A DNA stretch of 64,000 nt from an uncultured Desulfovibrio sp. (GCA_910587035.1 CAJUMQ010000004.1:62001-126000), one strand, 5' to 3'. Shown: positions 16,025 through 25,874, numbered from the stretch's first letter. A program made the numbers and translations. Notes: generated by a model not told the origin, from the sequence alone.

Positions 16025-18052
16025 ATGAATTCCATCAACAACAATATTATTGCCCTGAATGTGGCGAATACCCTGAGCAGTCATTATGGGAGTCTTTCGA
16101 CCTCCGTTAAGCGCCTGTCTTCCGGTCTGCGGGTAAACTCGACATCGGATGATGCAGCCGGGCTTGCCATACGGGAGTTGATGCGCGCCGATGTTGCAGC
16201 TGCCAGCCAAGGCATGCGCAATGCCCAGGATGCCATCTCCATGATTCAAGTTGCTGACGCTGCTTTGGCCATTATAGACGAAAAACTTATCCGCATGAAG
16301 GAACTTGCTGAACAGGCTGCTACTGGCACATACAATTCCACCCAGAGACAGGTAATAGATTCCGAATTTCAGGCAATGGGACAAGAAATTGACCGTATTG
16401 CCAGGTCCACAGATTTCAATGGCATCAAGCTGCTGGACGGCAGCCTAAATGGCGCGCATGACGGTAGCGGCACAAACTCCAGAGGCACCCTTAAAATTCA
16501 TTTCGGCACCGGCAATGATTCCGCCGAAGACTACTATTATGTGAATATCCGGAGCGCAACCGTAGCCAGTCTTTTCAATATTTCAGGTGGCACCAGGGAA
16601 GTGCTTGGCTTTGAACCACGTGTGCAAGATCAGGCAATTCCGGACTGGGGCGATTATGAAGGACAAAGCATTCTGGGACTGCCCAATGGCAACATGCTCA
16701 TCATGGCCAACGTCCATATGGCATCGGGTTGGACGGATCCCCCTAGAAATATCCGCTTTTTTGAATATGATCCGGAAGGTAATCTTCTGCATGAAGGCAT
16801 GGTGGGCAAGCAGCATGGAGCTGGCGAAATGCAGCCTATGGATGCCCGCGTGCTGCCTAATGGCAATGTCGTTATCGCCTATAACAACTGGCAGCGGGAC
16901 AGGGTTGCTTTTGCGGTTTATGATTCCGACTGGAATCTCATAAGCGAGGAGGAGTTTGCGCCTTTTCGCACCAGGCTGGCAGGCCCGGAAGATCTAGCCA
17001 TGTCCGTAACTTCAGGATCCGTACTGGCTGGCGGGCCAGTTGAAAATGCTCCCGCATATTATCCTGCCGGCCATATTATCCTCTCCATGACCGATATTAC
17101 CTGCACCCAGCCTGTGGCGGGGGGCTATATCGATCTTGGCGCCGGTTCTGCGGCTGCCTCCACAACTCTGGGAGACAGGCATTTTGTCGTCAAGCAAAAT
17201 GGCGCGGCTCTCTCTGGCTACTTCATTGATGATGCCGGCACGGTTTCCGCCCCCATAGACATTTGCAACGGCTCAGGCCCAAAAATCACATCTTTTGGAG
17301 ATACTGCTGTTCTTGTATATACAGGCGTAGACCAGGAAACAGGCCAAACATCCAGTTATGGACGCATTGTGGATTTCAATGGCCTGGTGGGAGAGGAGAT
17401 AAGACTAAATGATCCGGATGCCGCAAATGACAATTCCGTGGTGGACATCCAGGTCATGAAAAATGAGGATGGAAGCAATCTGTCCCAGGTGCTGGTTGCC
17501 TGGAAAAATTCGGCAAACAATGGCACCCTGATGGCTGAAGCATTTGCCGTGGAGGATGGCAAGCTGGTCACAATAGGAAACCAGGATATGGTTTTTGTGG
17601 AAGGCATTTCCGGAAATGGCTTGGGTTATGCCAACCTGGCAGTCCTGGCCGATGGCACTATTGCCGCAAACTGGCAAAGAGATACCTCGACCTATGATCA
17701 GAATGCATTCAGTGTCTTCAAAGTCAAATGGGGCCAGGGCACTTCAACCTTGAGCATAGACACCCAGCAAAAAGCCCAGGAGATGCTCACGCGCGTTTCG
17801 GATGCCATGGTTGTCAAGGATGGCATCCGCGCATCTTTGGGAGCCCTTCAGAAACGTCTTGAAAATACTGTTACAAATCTCTCCATTCAGGCTGAAAATC
17901 TGCAAGTTTCCGAATCTCGCATTTCGGACACGGACGTGGCGCTGGAAATGATGCAATTTGTCCGCAATCAGGTACTCACCCAGTCGGCAGTCGCCATGCT
18001 GGGGCAGGCCAACAGCTATCCCCATATGCTGGCAACCCTGCTGCAGGGCTGA
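16025..18052 (+). CDS. fliC: Flagellin with large propeller-like central insert
   Basis: 675 residues, over twice the usual minimal flagellin. The N-terminal D0/D1 helices are canonical (NIIALNVANTL, KRLSSGLRVNS, SDDAAGLAI, then ELAEQAATGTYN), about residues 1-150. The C-terminal D1/D0 part (about 573-675) is also canonical and ends LGQANSYPHMLATLLQG. Between them lie about 380 residues with a recurring pattern: a short strand ending in L-x-(N/D)-G-(N/T) followed by a hydrophobic strand and aromatic residue, for example LPNGNMLIMAN, LPNGNVVIAYN, FGDTAVLVYTG, SQVLVAWKN and LADGTIAANWQ. This looks like the blades of a beta-propeller or the repeat units seen in large secreted adhesins. It would be displayed on the filament surface. 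Family membership is certain; the fold of the insert is inference. Confidence 0.93.
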   Translation: MNSINNNIIALNVANTLSSHYGSLSTSVKRLSSGLRVNSTSDDAAGLAIRELMRADVAAASQGMRNAQDAISMIQVADAALAIIDEKLIRMKELAEQAATGTYNSTQRQVIDSEFQAMGQEIDRIARSTDFNGIKLLDGSLNGAHDGSGTNSRGTLKIHFGTGNDSAEDYYYVNIRSATVASLFNISGGTREVLGFEPRVQDQAIPDWGDYEGQSILGLPNGNMLIMANVHMASGWTDPPRNIRFFEYDPEGNLLHEGMVGKQHGAGEMQPMDARVLPNGNVVIAYNNWQRDRVAFAVYDSDWNLISEEEFAPFRTRLAGPEDLAMSVTSGSVLAGGPVENAPAYYPAGHIILSMTDITCTQPVAGGYIDLGAGSAAASTTLGDRHFVVKQNGAALSGYFIDDAGTVSAPIDICNGSGPKITSFGDTAVLVYTGVDQETGQTSSYGRIVDFNGLVGEEIRLNDPDAANDNSVVDIQVMKNEDGSNLSQVLVAWKNSANNGTLMAEAFAVEDGKLVTIGNQDMVFVEGISGNGLGYANLAVLADGTIAANWQRDTSTYDQNAFSVFKVKWGQGTSTLSIDTQQKAQEMLTRVSDAMVVKDGIRASLGALQKRLENTVTNLSIQAENLQVSESRISDTDVALEMMQFVRNQVLTQSAVAMLGQANSYPHMLATLLQG

Positions 18053-18082
18053 CGGTTCTGTGGCTGTCCATTATTTTACTTT

Positions 18083-18352
18083 CTAATACCACATGCGCCT
18101 GATGACCGAATCGGGAATGCCAAAGCGGTTCATGCACATTATAAAATAGTCATTCCAATAGGGATTGGTGCTGAAGGGAGCTTCCGGATTCATGTCAGAC
18201 GCCTCCTGCATGCACTGCTGTTTGGCCATCCAGGCCTGCTGTTCCTCAAAGGTGCGCGGTGCAGGCGGTCTGAGCACACAGGAACTCAAAAGGCAGATGG
18301 CCATGGCTGCAAATAAAAATCCGCCCATGGCCGATAAAAACTTCATCACCAT
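18083..18352 (-). CDS. Small predicted lipoprotein
   Basis: 89 residues from ATG 18352, chosen because GGAG lies 6 bases upstream. The N terminus MVMKFLSAMGGFLFAAMAICLLSSC is a lipoprotein signal with lipobox LLSSC. The mature part is short, rich in Met, Gln and aromatic residues, with three further Cys residues in the complete frame. No family recognised. Convergent with the flagellin gene, upstream of nothing on its own strand (cydB ends 88 bases before it), so it could be co-transcribed with cydAB. Confidence 0.6.
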   Translation of the reverse strand: MVMKFLSAMGGFLFAAMAICLLSSCVLRPPAPRTFEEQQAWMAKQQCMQEASDMNPEAPFSTNPYWNDYFIMCMNRFGIPDSVIRRMWY

Positions 18353-18439
18353 CTTATTCTCCAGACAGAAATGGCAGCATCGCCTCCGCTTTGCCGCCAT
18401 TTCCGCTATCAACAGCCAGTTGTCTTTTCGACAGCCGGG

Positions 18440-19444
18440 TCAGGCCTTTTCAGGCCCGGGTTTTGAAAAAAGCCTGTACATCCAGAACTGATACAGCAGC
18501 ACAATGGGCACCATCACCAGAGCCACGCAAAGCATGATCTCAAGGGTGAGCTTTGTGGAGCAGCCATTGAAGGCCGTTATGGTGGCGGCCGGATCAATGG
18601 AGGATATGATCATGGCCGGGAACATGCCCATCACGCCAAAGAAGGTCACGCAGAGGATAAAGACTCCGCTTGCGGCCCATGCCAGCCAGGATTTGTGCTC
18701 ATTGAGCAGCCTGGGCACATACAGCAGCGCCGCCACAGCAAGCAATGGCAGAACAATAAGCCAGGGCATGGAGAGATAGTTCATGAATATGTCCGTGTAG
18801 AAAACGGTGAGAACAAGAAAAACCAGCAACAGGCAGGCCACACATACCCAGAGGGCGCCAGCGAAGGCCATGGCCTTGGCCTTCAGGTCGCCGCTGCTCT
18901 TGATTGTCAGCCATATGGCCCCGTGCATCATGAATAAAAACAGGAAGAAAATGCCGCCTGCAATGCCATAAATATTGAACAGGCGCAGAATATTGCCGTG
19001 GTAGACGCCATCTGCATCCACAGGAATGCCCATGAACAGATTGGCAAAGAACACGCCCAGCACAACACATGCCAGAAGATTTACAAGAAAATGCACGATA
19101 TCCCAGAAGGAACGCCACGAGGCGCTCTCCACCTTGTCCCGAAATTCGTAGGCTGTGGCGCGGAGAATCAGGGCAAAAAGGAGAATGAGAAGGGGTGCGT
19201 AAAGCGCGCTGAACATGACGGCATAAACCTTGGGAAAAGCGGCGAAGGTAACGCCGCCAGCCGAAATCAGCCAGACCTCATTGCCATCCCAGTAGGGGCC
19301 GGACGCCGCATACATCTCCTTTTTTTCCTGCTCGTTTTTGGCAAGAAAGGGCATAAGGGTACCGACACCCAGGTCAAAGCCATCCAGAATAAAATAAACT
19401 GCCCAGAGTAATGTCCAGAGAATGAACCAGATGGTTTCGAGCAT
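18440..19444 (-). CDS. cydB: Cytochrome bd ubiquinol oxidase subunit II
   Basis: Membrane subunit of the high-affinity quinol oxidase that reduces O2 to water. 334 residues, eight or nine membrane helices. Signature elements are WFILWTLLWAVYFILDGFDLGVGTLMPF at the N terminus (residues 5-33) and GNEVWLISAGGVTFAAFPKVYA (about 54-75). Starts 3 bases after the cydA stop, so the two are translationally linked. In anaerobes such as sulfate reducers this oxidase serves mainly O2 defence. Confidence 0.95.
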   Translation of the reverse strand: MLETIWFILWTLLWAVYFILDGFDLGVGTLMPFLAKNEQEKKEMYAASGPYWDGNEVWLISAGGVTFAAFPKVYAVMFSALYAPLLILLFALILRATAYEFRDKVESASWRSFWDIVHFLVNLLACVVLGVFFANLFMGIPVDADGVYHGNILRLFNIYGIAGGIFFLFLFMMHGAIWLTIKSSGDLKAKAMAFAGALWVCVACLLLVFLVLTVFYTDIFMNYLSMPWLIVLPLLAVAALLYVPRLLNEHKSWLAWAASGVFILCVTFFGVMGMFPAMIISSIDPAATITAFNGCSTKLTLEIMLCVALVMVPIVLLYQFWMYRLFSKPGPEKA

Positions 19445-19447
19445 GTT

Positions 19448-20761
19448 TTAGGCCTCCTGACGGGCTTCCGGCCCCTTGATGGCATATTTGCGCAAAAGAT
19501 ATATATCCAGAATGCCCAGCACGGTATAAACAAGTGTGAATGCGATGAGGGACAGGGCCACATTGCTGGCCGGCACAGGAGAAACTGCATCGGATGTGCG
19601 CAGCAGATTATAGACAATCCAGGGCTGGCGTCCGATTTCGGCCACAGCCCAGCCCAGCATCAGGGCAATGTAAGGCAGGGGGATGTTCCAGACAAGGCAG
19701 TTGAGCAGCCGCGAGGATGGCGCCTTGCGCTGCCATGTGGCCCAGGCTGCGAGGGCTATGAAGATCATACCCAGCAGAACCATGCCGCGGAAACACCAGA
19801 ATGTTTCCGCAACCGGTGGCCTGTCGGTGGGGGGGTAGTCATTGAGACCCTTTACCGTGGCATCCGTGTTGCCATAGGATATCCAGCTCAGCAGGCCTGG
19901 AATGCCAATGGCCTCGATGCTGTTGCCAGTGCCTTCCTCATTGGGCCAGACCAGCAGATAGAAAGGCGCATTGCTACGAGTGTCCCAGTGGGATTCCATG
20001 GCCGCCAGCTTTACGGGCTGATATTCCGCAACCGCCTTACCTTCCATATCTCCGCTTACCGCAAGGCAGAGTACTAGCACGAGGGAGCAGGGAGCGACCA
20101 TCTTGAAAGACCGTTCAAAGAAGTCGCCATTGCTTTTGCGTAAAATATGCCAGGCAGAGACACCAAGCACAAAGAATGTGGCCAATGCCCAGGAGCCGAG
20201 GATGGTATGGACAAACTGGCCCCAGGCAAAGCTGTTGAACACAACATCTGAAAAGTTTGTCAGCTCCGCCCTGCCGGCCGCCTCATTCATCACATAGCCA
20301 ACCGGGTGCTGCATGAACCCGTTTGCGACAATAATCCAGAATGCGGAAACATTGCCACCAATGGCCACCAGCCATATGCACAGGCAATGCAGTTTTTTGC
20401 CAACCCTGTTCCAGCCAAAATGCCATACGGCTATGAATGTGGATTCCAGGAAAAAGGCGACTGTGGCCTCTATGGCCAGCAGGGAGCCAAAAATGTCTCC
20501 CACATATTCGGAATAACGCGACCAGTTTGTGCCAAACTGGAATTCCTGCGTGATGCCTGTGACAACGCCCAGGGTGAAGTTGATTATGAACAGCTTGCCC
20601 CAGAATTTTGTCTGGCGTTTCCAGAACTCATCGCCGCTGACAAGATACCGGGTTTCCATCCATGCCAAAATCATGGACAGGCCAAGGGTAAGCGGCACGA
20701 ATACGAAATGGAAAAAAATCGTCACCGCAAATTGCAGCCGCGAAAGCAGCACAACATCCAT
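19448..20761 (-). CDS. cydA: Cytochrome bd ubiquinol oxidase subunit I
   Basis: Haem-bearing subunit carrying b558, b595 and d. 437 residues from ATG 20761, preceded by AAGGAGG at 9-base spacing; the longer open frame upstream has no family similarity. LSRLQFAVTIFFHFVFVPLTLGL contains the haem d-side His (residue 18 region). Further landmarks are EFQFGTNWSRYSEYVGDIFG, the quinol-binding Q-loop start YQPVKLAAMESHWDT, and the family signature EIGRQPWIVYNLLRTSDAV. The Q-loop is of the short type. Operon cydA-cydB. Confidence 0.95.
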   Translation of the reverse strand: MDVVLLSRLQFAVTIFFHFVFVPLTLGLSMILAWMETRYLVSGDEFWKRQTKFWGKLFIINFTLGVVTGITQEFQFGTNWSRYSEYVGDIFGSLLAIEATVAFFLESTFIAVWHFGWNRVGKKLHCLCIWLVAIGGNVSAFWIIVANGFMQHPVGYVMNEAAGRAELTNFSDVVFNSFAWGQFVHTILGSWALATFFVLGVSAWHILRKSNGDFFERSFKMVAPCSLVLVLCLAVSGDMEGKAVAEYQPVKLAAMESHWDTRSNAPFYLLVWPNEEGTGNSIEAIGIPGLLSWISYGNTDATVKGLNDYPPTDRPPVAETFWCFRGMVLLGMIFIALAAWATWQRKAPSSRLLNCLVWNIPLPYIALMLGWAVAEIGRQPWIVYNLLRTSDAVSPVPASNVALSLIAFTLVYTVLGILDIYLLRKYAIKGPEARQEA

Positions 20762-20930
20762 AATAAAATTCCTCCTTATTGGAGCGCCAGCCAAATCCAA
20801 CAGCAATACTGCCACAAGAAATCCTGCTTTTTCCCGATACCATACCCCAGCCCGCAACGCAAGAAATGCCCTTGACGATGGGGGTCGCAGTATTAAATTA
20901 AATATCGGTCCCGGCGACCGCGGGGCTTGA

Positions 20931-20948
20931 ACAGCCTCCCCAGGCTGT
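20931..20948 (+). promoter_or_regulatory. Hairpin in the htpG leader, with possible heat-shock -10 box at 21029
   Basis: Perfect 7-bp stem ACAGCCT / AGGCTGT with CCCC loop, 137 bases before the htpG start. Further down, CCCCATAC (21029-21036) resembles a sigma-32 -10 box (CCCCATnT), but no convincing CTTGAA -35 box is correctly spaced. Regulation by heat shock is expected for htpG; the element itself is a weak call. Confidence 0.3.
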
Positions 20949-21084
20949 GTGTCTTGCAGTCGCGCCAGAGCCTGCTGGCATCATCCGGCATCGCCCGGAT
21001 CCTGACATTGCCGCATGGCGATTTCGCACCCCATACAGTCAATCCATATACCCATTCAACAAAAGACAATTCAAGGAGCTGCAA

Positions 21085-23031
21085 ATGTCCGCAGAAAAAA
21101 GGGAAGAAAGGGAATTTCGCGCAGAGGTGCGCAAGGTTCTCCACATTCTCACCAACTCCCTCTATACCAACAGGGAGGTATTCTTAAGGGAACTTGTGTC
21201 CAACGCGTCGGATGCCCTGGACAAATTGCGTTTTCGTGTGAACAGGGGTGAGAAGCCCCTGCATGACGATTTGCCCCTTGAAATCCGCATCACACTGGAC
21301 AAGGATGCAAAAACCCTGACGATTGCCGACACCGGGCTTGGCATGACCGCGGAAGAGCTGGCCGAAAATCTTGGCACCATTGCCAAATCCGGTTCCGAGG
21401 AATTTCTGGCGGATCTATCTGCAGCGGCCACGGATAATGAGGAAAAAAAGGAAGATGCAGCCATGGCAGATGCGGCCAACATCATTGGCCGTTTTGGCGT
21501 TGGCTTCTATTCCGTATTCATGGTCGCCAAAAAGGTGGAGGTCACATCCAGGCCAGCATTTGGCAATGAAAACGAGCCCGCCCATGTCTGGACAAGCGAT
21601 GGGCTTGGCACCTTCTCCGTGGATGTGTCGGAGGGTGAAAAACCTGTGCGCGGCACCATAATCAAGGCATATCTAAAGGATGACTGCGCCGAGTATGCGG
21701 AAAAGTACAGGGTAGAATCCGCCATCCGCAAACATTCCGCATTTGTGCCTTTCCCCATTTTTCTGGATGGCGAACAGGTCAACACGCAGCCTGCTCTCTG
21801 GCGCGAGCCAAAAACATCGGTGACAAAAGAGCAGTATGACAATTTCTACAAGTCCCTCACCTATGACAGCAAGGATCCACTGGATGTTGAGCATATTTCC
21901 GTTGATGTGCCAGTCCAGTTTACCGCGCTGCTGTACATACCGGATTCAAAGACCGATTTCTTTGGCGCCGGCCGGGATTTCTGGGGGCTGGATCTCTACG
22001 CGCGGCGCGTTCTCATCCAGCATGCCAACAAGGAGCTGATTCCGGAATATCTCGCATTCCTCAAGGGTGTTGTCGATACCGAGGATCTGCCCCTGAACAT
22101 TTCACGCGAGACCTTGCAGGAAAATATAGTTCTCCACAAGATCAACCAGGTAATCACCCGGCAAACCCTTGGGCATCTGGAAAAAATGGCCAGGGATGAT
22201 GTCGCCAAATATGACGCTTTCTGGCATCTGCATGGCCAGATATTCAAACTCGGCTACCAGGACTATGCCAACAGGGATCGCGTGTCCGCCCTGCTCCGTT
22301 TCAATTCCTCCGCCCTGGACACTGCCGAGGCCCTTACCAGCCTTGATGCCTACAGGGAGAGAGCTCCAGAGGATCAAAAGGCCTACTGGTATGTGACTGC
22401 GCCCAATCGGGAAGCCGCGCGCCTCAATCCGCATATGGAGATCTTCCGCAAAAAGGGCATCGAGGTTCTTTTCCTCTTTGAGCCTGTGGACGAGTTTGTC
22501 ATTGACGGCCTTGGCAAATACAGGGATTGGGATTTCAAATCCGTGGAAAGCGCCACGCCCCAGGACCTGGAGAAATTCGCCGACAAGGAAAAATCTGAAG
22601 ATACAGCGCCGCCACTTTCCGAGGAGGACAATGCGTCCTTTGATGGTCTTATGGCCAGGATGAAGGAAATTCTCGGGAACCAGGTGTCGGAGGTGCGCGT
22701 CTCACACCGTTTGGCCGACAGCCCGGCGGTTCTGGTCTCCGCTGATGGTGTTTCGTCATCCATGGAAAAGCTGCTGAAAGTCATGCAAAAGGATGATTCC
22801 CTGCCTGTAAAGGTGCTTGAGATCAACAAGGACAATCCGCTACTGCGCAGCATGCTGCAAATCTACAAGGCCAATGCCGATGACAAGATCCTTGCCGAGA
22901 TGACAAGGGGCCTGTTTGACAGCTGCCTGCTTGTGGATGGCTATCTCAAGGATCCACAGATGCTCGCCCAGAGGACCAATGAGCTTCTGACAAATGCCGC
23001 CAGATGGTATACTGAAGTCCGCAAGATCTGA
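21085..23031 (+). CDS. htpG: Molecular chaperone HtpG (Hsp90)
   Basis: Bacterial Hsp90, an ATP-dependent dimeric chaperone of the cytosol. 648 residues. N-terminal GHKL ATPase: [14 protein letters not shown] with the Mg-binding Asn, [22 protein letters not shown] and [14 protein letters not shown]. Middle domain: [10 protein letters not shown] with the catalytic Arg loop. C-terminal dimerisation domain ends normally. Start at ATG 21085 because AAGGAGC sits 6 bases upstream and Hsp90s begin at this point; the frame is open further upstream but without similarity. Confidence 0.97.
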
Positions 23032-23042
23032 CATATGCCCAT

Positions 23043-23063
23043 GGCGGGGAATTTGGCCCCGCC
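23043..23063 (+). terminator. GC-rich hairpin after htpG
   Basis: Perfect 7-bp stem GGCGGGG / CCCCGCC with loop AATTTGG, 12 bases after the htpG stop. There is no T run behind it, so termination strength is doubtful. A second inverted pair CCCTCATG / CATGAGGG follows it (about 23067 and 23102). Confidence 0.45.
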
Positions 23064-23192
23064 AACCCTCATGACATGCGCCGGCTGCAACCTGGCTCAT
23101 GCCATGAGGGCTTGCTGGGGCCAATGGCTTGCAAAATCTGGCCATGGCGAAGGACATCGCCATGGCGCCAATTTCAAAAACGGGAGGCAAAG

Positions 23193-23621
23193 ATGACACA
23201 ACAAAGGGGATGCGAGGCTTGCCGGGAGGCTTTGGCTGCCCATCTGCCGGCTTTTTACGAGGCTGTGGCCGCCTTTCCCGATTTTTATGTGGAAAAGCCA
23301 CTGGATGCGGGCACGCTGGCTGCCATTGAGCAAAAAATAGACTTCCAGTTGCACGATGATCTGCGCGAGCTTTTCGGCATCTGTTCGGTCATCGCCATGA
23401 ATGGCCTGAAAATCAGCGCCAATGAACTGGGATCAATTCTCATGCCGGGCTCGGAGGGCCTGATCCTGGGCGAGTTTTATCTGCGCTCCCCGGGGGATCG
23501 CCTCCTTATGCTTCCTGATGATCCTGCAATTTACTATCTAGAGCAGCGCAATGGCGCCATAACCAAACTGGCGCCAGGTGTGCGGGAATTTTTCAATGAA
23601 GTGCTGCCCAATTGTCTGTAG
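23193..23621 (+). CDS. SUKH (SMI1/KNR4)-like protein
   Basis: 142 residues from ATG 23193, placed by GGAGG with 5-base spacing; the open frame extends upstream without a ribosome-binding site. Layout fits the SUKH fold: an acidic N-terminal helix region, FQLHDDLRELFGICSVIAMNGL (the 'LP.DL..FY...NG' block), then alternating strands GEFYLRSPGDRLLMLPDDPAIYYLEQ and a final helix GVREFFNEVL. Two Cys residues lie at the N terminus (CEACREAL). SUKH proteins are often immunity proteins against secreted toxins, but many are orphan housekeeping relatives; no toxin gene is adjacent. Assignment is by pattern only. Confidence 0.55.
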   Translation: MTQQRGCEACREALAAHLPAFYEAVAAFPDFYVEKPLDAGTLAAIEQKIDFQLHDDLRELFGICSVIAMNGLKISANELGSILMPGSEGLILGEFYLRSPGDRLLMLPDDPAIYYLEQRNGAITKLAPGVREFFNEVLPNCL

Positions 23622-23643
23622 GCACTACCATTTTCAAATAAAA

Positions 23644-24408
23644 CTATGACAAAGGCTTTTCACCCGCAGCCGCTTCCGGCGTGTTTTGCGCCAGTTGCCA
23701 GCGCATCAGGGCATTGAGCATCGATCGTCTTGCCCCTCCAATCACACCGCCAATGGCCTCGGTGACGTGCTCCATACGTGTGCGGGCAGTTTTGCCGGAA
23801 AGGGGGCAGGCATTTTTCCATACCGGCAGGCGCCATTGTCTGGCGGCCTGATGAATTGTTTTTTTCTCCACCAGCAGGAGCGGCCTGATTACCCTGAGGC
23901 TGCCCCCAAAAAAATCCTCCGCAAGGCTCATGCCCGCCACGCGGCCATTCTGGCAGAAATTCAATAAGAAAGTCGCCAGCAGATCATCGGCATTATGCCC
24001 TATGGCCAGATGTGTCAGGCCGTATTTTGCGCACAATTCAAAAAGCCTTCTCCGTCTTTCCCTGGCGCAGGCGAAACAGGCTCCCTTTTCGCCCCCCGCC
24101 ATTATCTTAGGCCCGTATGCGCCAACCTCCACATGGCCGGCAAGCCCTGCCCGCGCAAGCCAGGGCAGCAGTTCCCGGTGGCTGCCCACATCATAGCCAG
24201 GATTGCAGTGGAGCACCATCAGCTCAAAATCAAATGGCACAATCTTGCGCCTGATAATGAGCGTTTGCAGTAATGTAAAGCTGTCCTCTCCGCCGGACAC
24301 GGCCACGCCGATGCGGCAGCCCGGCCACAGGGCCGCGGTCCTTTGCATGGCCAGTCCGGCTTTCTTGATACATGCCGTCTGGGCATAGGTATATTTTGCG
24401 CGTGCCAT
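23644..24408 (-). CDS. TtcA/TilS-like tRNA-modifying ATP pyrophosphatase
   Basis: 254 residues. PP-loop VSGGEDS (about residue 37), the CxxC pair CFAC (about 110) followed by basic residues, GHNADDLLATFLLN, and a second Cys region near KNACPLSGKTARTR. These are the marks of the TtcA group, which inserts sulfur at C32 of tRNA using an Fe-S cluster held by the CxxC and a third Cys. Compared with E. coli TtcA the protein is slightly shorter. The short run-on C-terminal tail (NTPEAAAGEKPLS) is not conserved in the family. Monocistronic, convergent with the SUKH-like gene. Confidence 0.82.
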   Translation of the reverse strand: MARAKYTYAQTACIKKAGLAMQRTAALWPGCRIGVAVSGGEDSFTLLQTLIIRRKIVPFDFELMVLHCNPGYDVGSHRELLPWLARAGLAGHVEVGAYGPKIMAGGEKGACFACARERRRRLFELCAKYGLTHLAIGHNADDLLATFLLNFCQNGRVAGMSLAEDFFGGSLRVIRPLLLVEKKTIHQAARQWRLPVWKNACPLSGKTARTRMEHVTEAIGGVIGGARRSMLNALMRWQLAQNTPEAAAGEKPLS

Positions 24409-24653
24409 TACCAGCTTTTACAGTTCAGGACATGTTAAGGCAACCGCATCACATGCCGGGATAAACCGCATTTTCCGGGATTGCATCAAATATAACCATC
24501 CACGCCAAAAGCACAATTTAAATAATATTTTCCTCCCATCCACTGAAAATGCCCGCTTTTGCCATAAGGATGCTCTTTCGTATCAACTTGACTTAAAAGC
24601 TGTTTATTGTGAAATTTCACATGCTGCCCAATAATGGGCCCGAAGATAAAATT

Positions 24654-25217
24654 ATGCAAAAATACACAACATCATTTCTTGGCAGGGATTGCCCTGGCGT
24701 GGTGGCAGCCATCAGCCGGCTGTTTGGCGAGGCTGGCTGCAATATAGAAGCAATGTCCCAAACCATGCTTTGTGGAGAATTCGCCGCCATTTTTGTGGTG
24801 GGCGCACCGGAGTCCCTGACCCTGGACGGGCTGCATGACTTTCTCGTGGCTGGCCTGGCCAGGGCGCAGGTGGATCTCTCGGTGCTGGTGCGCCCGGCCA
24901 TCGGCGCGCAGTGGGGCGAAAATCTTGTCTGTGAGCCCTTTGTGGTGACAGTCGATGGCCCGGATGGCCCAGGCCTGATAGGCTCCATGAGCCGCGTATT
25001 CGCGCGCCACAGCGTAAATATCGAAAATCTCACGGCAATCCTCGGAGAGGAGAGAAATGGCCAGGCGCTTTTTGTCTTTGAGGTGATGGTGCCGGACAGC
25101 GCGGATCTTGGCCGACTGCGGCGGGAGCTGGACTGCGAGGCCCAAAAACTCAACCTGCGCGTAAGTGTGCAGCATCGTGACATTTTCGAGGCTGTGCACC
25201 GCGTAAGTTCTTTCTGA
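24654..25217 (+). CDS. Tandem ACT-domain protein, GcvR-like
   Basis: 187 residues made of two ACT domains. The first (about 1-75) has FLGRDCPGVVAAISRLFGEAGCNIEAMSQT; the second (about 95-185) has VDGPDGPGLIGSMSRVFARHSVNIENLTA. The [D]xPG(L/V)(V/I) loops bind amino acids in related proteins. GcvR controls glycine cleavage genes in enterobacteria; most anaerobe homologues are uncharacterised. Start at ATG 24654 rather than the GTG at 24609 because the domain begins immediately after it. Followed 42 bases later by the nitroreductase and then the PFL gene, probably one operon. Confidence 0.82.
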   Translation: MQKYTTSFLGRDCPGVVAAISRLFGEAGCNIEAMSQTMLCGEFAAIFVVGAPESLTLDGLHDFLVAGLARAQVDLSVLVRPAIGAQWGENLVCEPFVVTVDGPDGPGLIGSMSRVFARHSVNIENLTAILGEERNGQALFVFEVMVPDSADLGRLRRELDCEAQKLNLRVSVQHRDIFEAVHRVSSF

Positions 25218-25259
25218 CAATCACACACATGGCATGATTTAATAAAAGAGGATAAAAAA

Positions 25260-25874
25260 ATGAATAGTTCCCGCAGGAACCTGTTGTGCATGGCCGGCCT
25301 GACGGCTGTGGCCGCCAGCCTCCCCAAAGCCATACCTGCCGCTGAAGCCGCAAACCCCATGAACACCATGGATTGCATTGCCACCCGGCGCAGCGTGCGC
25401 GCGTACAAAGACCAGCCAGTGGCCGATGCCGATATCCAGAAAATACTCGAAATGGCCATGCTCGCGCCCAGCGCAGCCAATGAGCAGCCCTGGGATTTTG
25501 TGGTCATCACCGACAAAACCATTCTGGGCAAGGTGGGAGACATAAACCATTATGCAGCCTATGCCGCAAACGCGCCCCTGGCCATTCTCCTCTGCCTCAA
25601 CGAAAGCAGGGAAAAAATAAAGGGAATGGGCATACTTGACATGGGCATGTGCGCCGAAAACCTGATGCTGGCCGCCCATGCACTGGGCATTGGCTCCGTC
25701 TTTACCGGCATCTATCCCGAAAAGGACAGGATGGACGCCTTCGCCAAACTGCTGAATCTGCCCGGGGAGGCCCAGGCGATTGGCCTGATTGTAATGGGCT
25801 ACCCCAAAATCAACAATACGCGCGTGCCGTCAGATCGTTTCAACAAATCCGCCATTCACTACAATAAATGGTAG
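25260..25874 (+). CDS. Tat-exported nitroreductase-family flavoprotein
   Basis: 204 residues. The first 31 form a twin-arginine signal: SSRRNLLCMAGLTAVAASLP, ending PAAEAA. The rest is a nitroreductase/FMN-dependent oxidoreductase domain: IATRRSVRAYKDQPV (FMN phosphate loop, about 41), LAPSAANEQPWDFVVI, DMGMCAENLMLAAHALGIGS and the closing VMGYP. Export through Tat implies the flavin is bound in the cytoplasm and the protein works in the periplasm, unusual for this mostly cytoplasmic family. Good AAAAGAGGA ribosome-binding region. Sits between the ACT gene and the PFL gene. Substrate unknown. Confidence 0.83.
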   Translation: MNSSRRNLLCMAGLTAVAASLPKAIPAAEAANPMNTMDCIATRRSVRAYKDQPVADADIQKILEMAMLAPSAANEQPWDFVVITDKTILGKVGDINHYAAYAANAPLAILLCLNESREKIKGMGILDMGMCAENLMLAAHALGIGSVFTGIYPEKDRMDAFAKLLNLPGEAQAIGLIVMGYPKINNTRVPSDRFNKSAIHYNKW

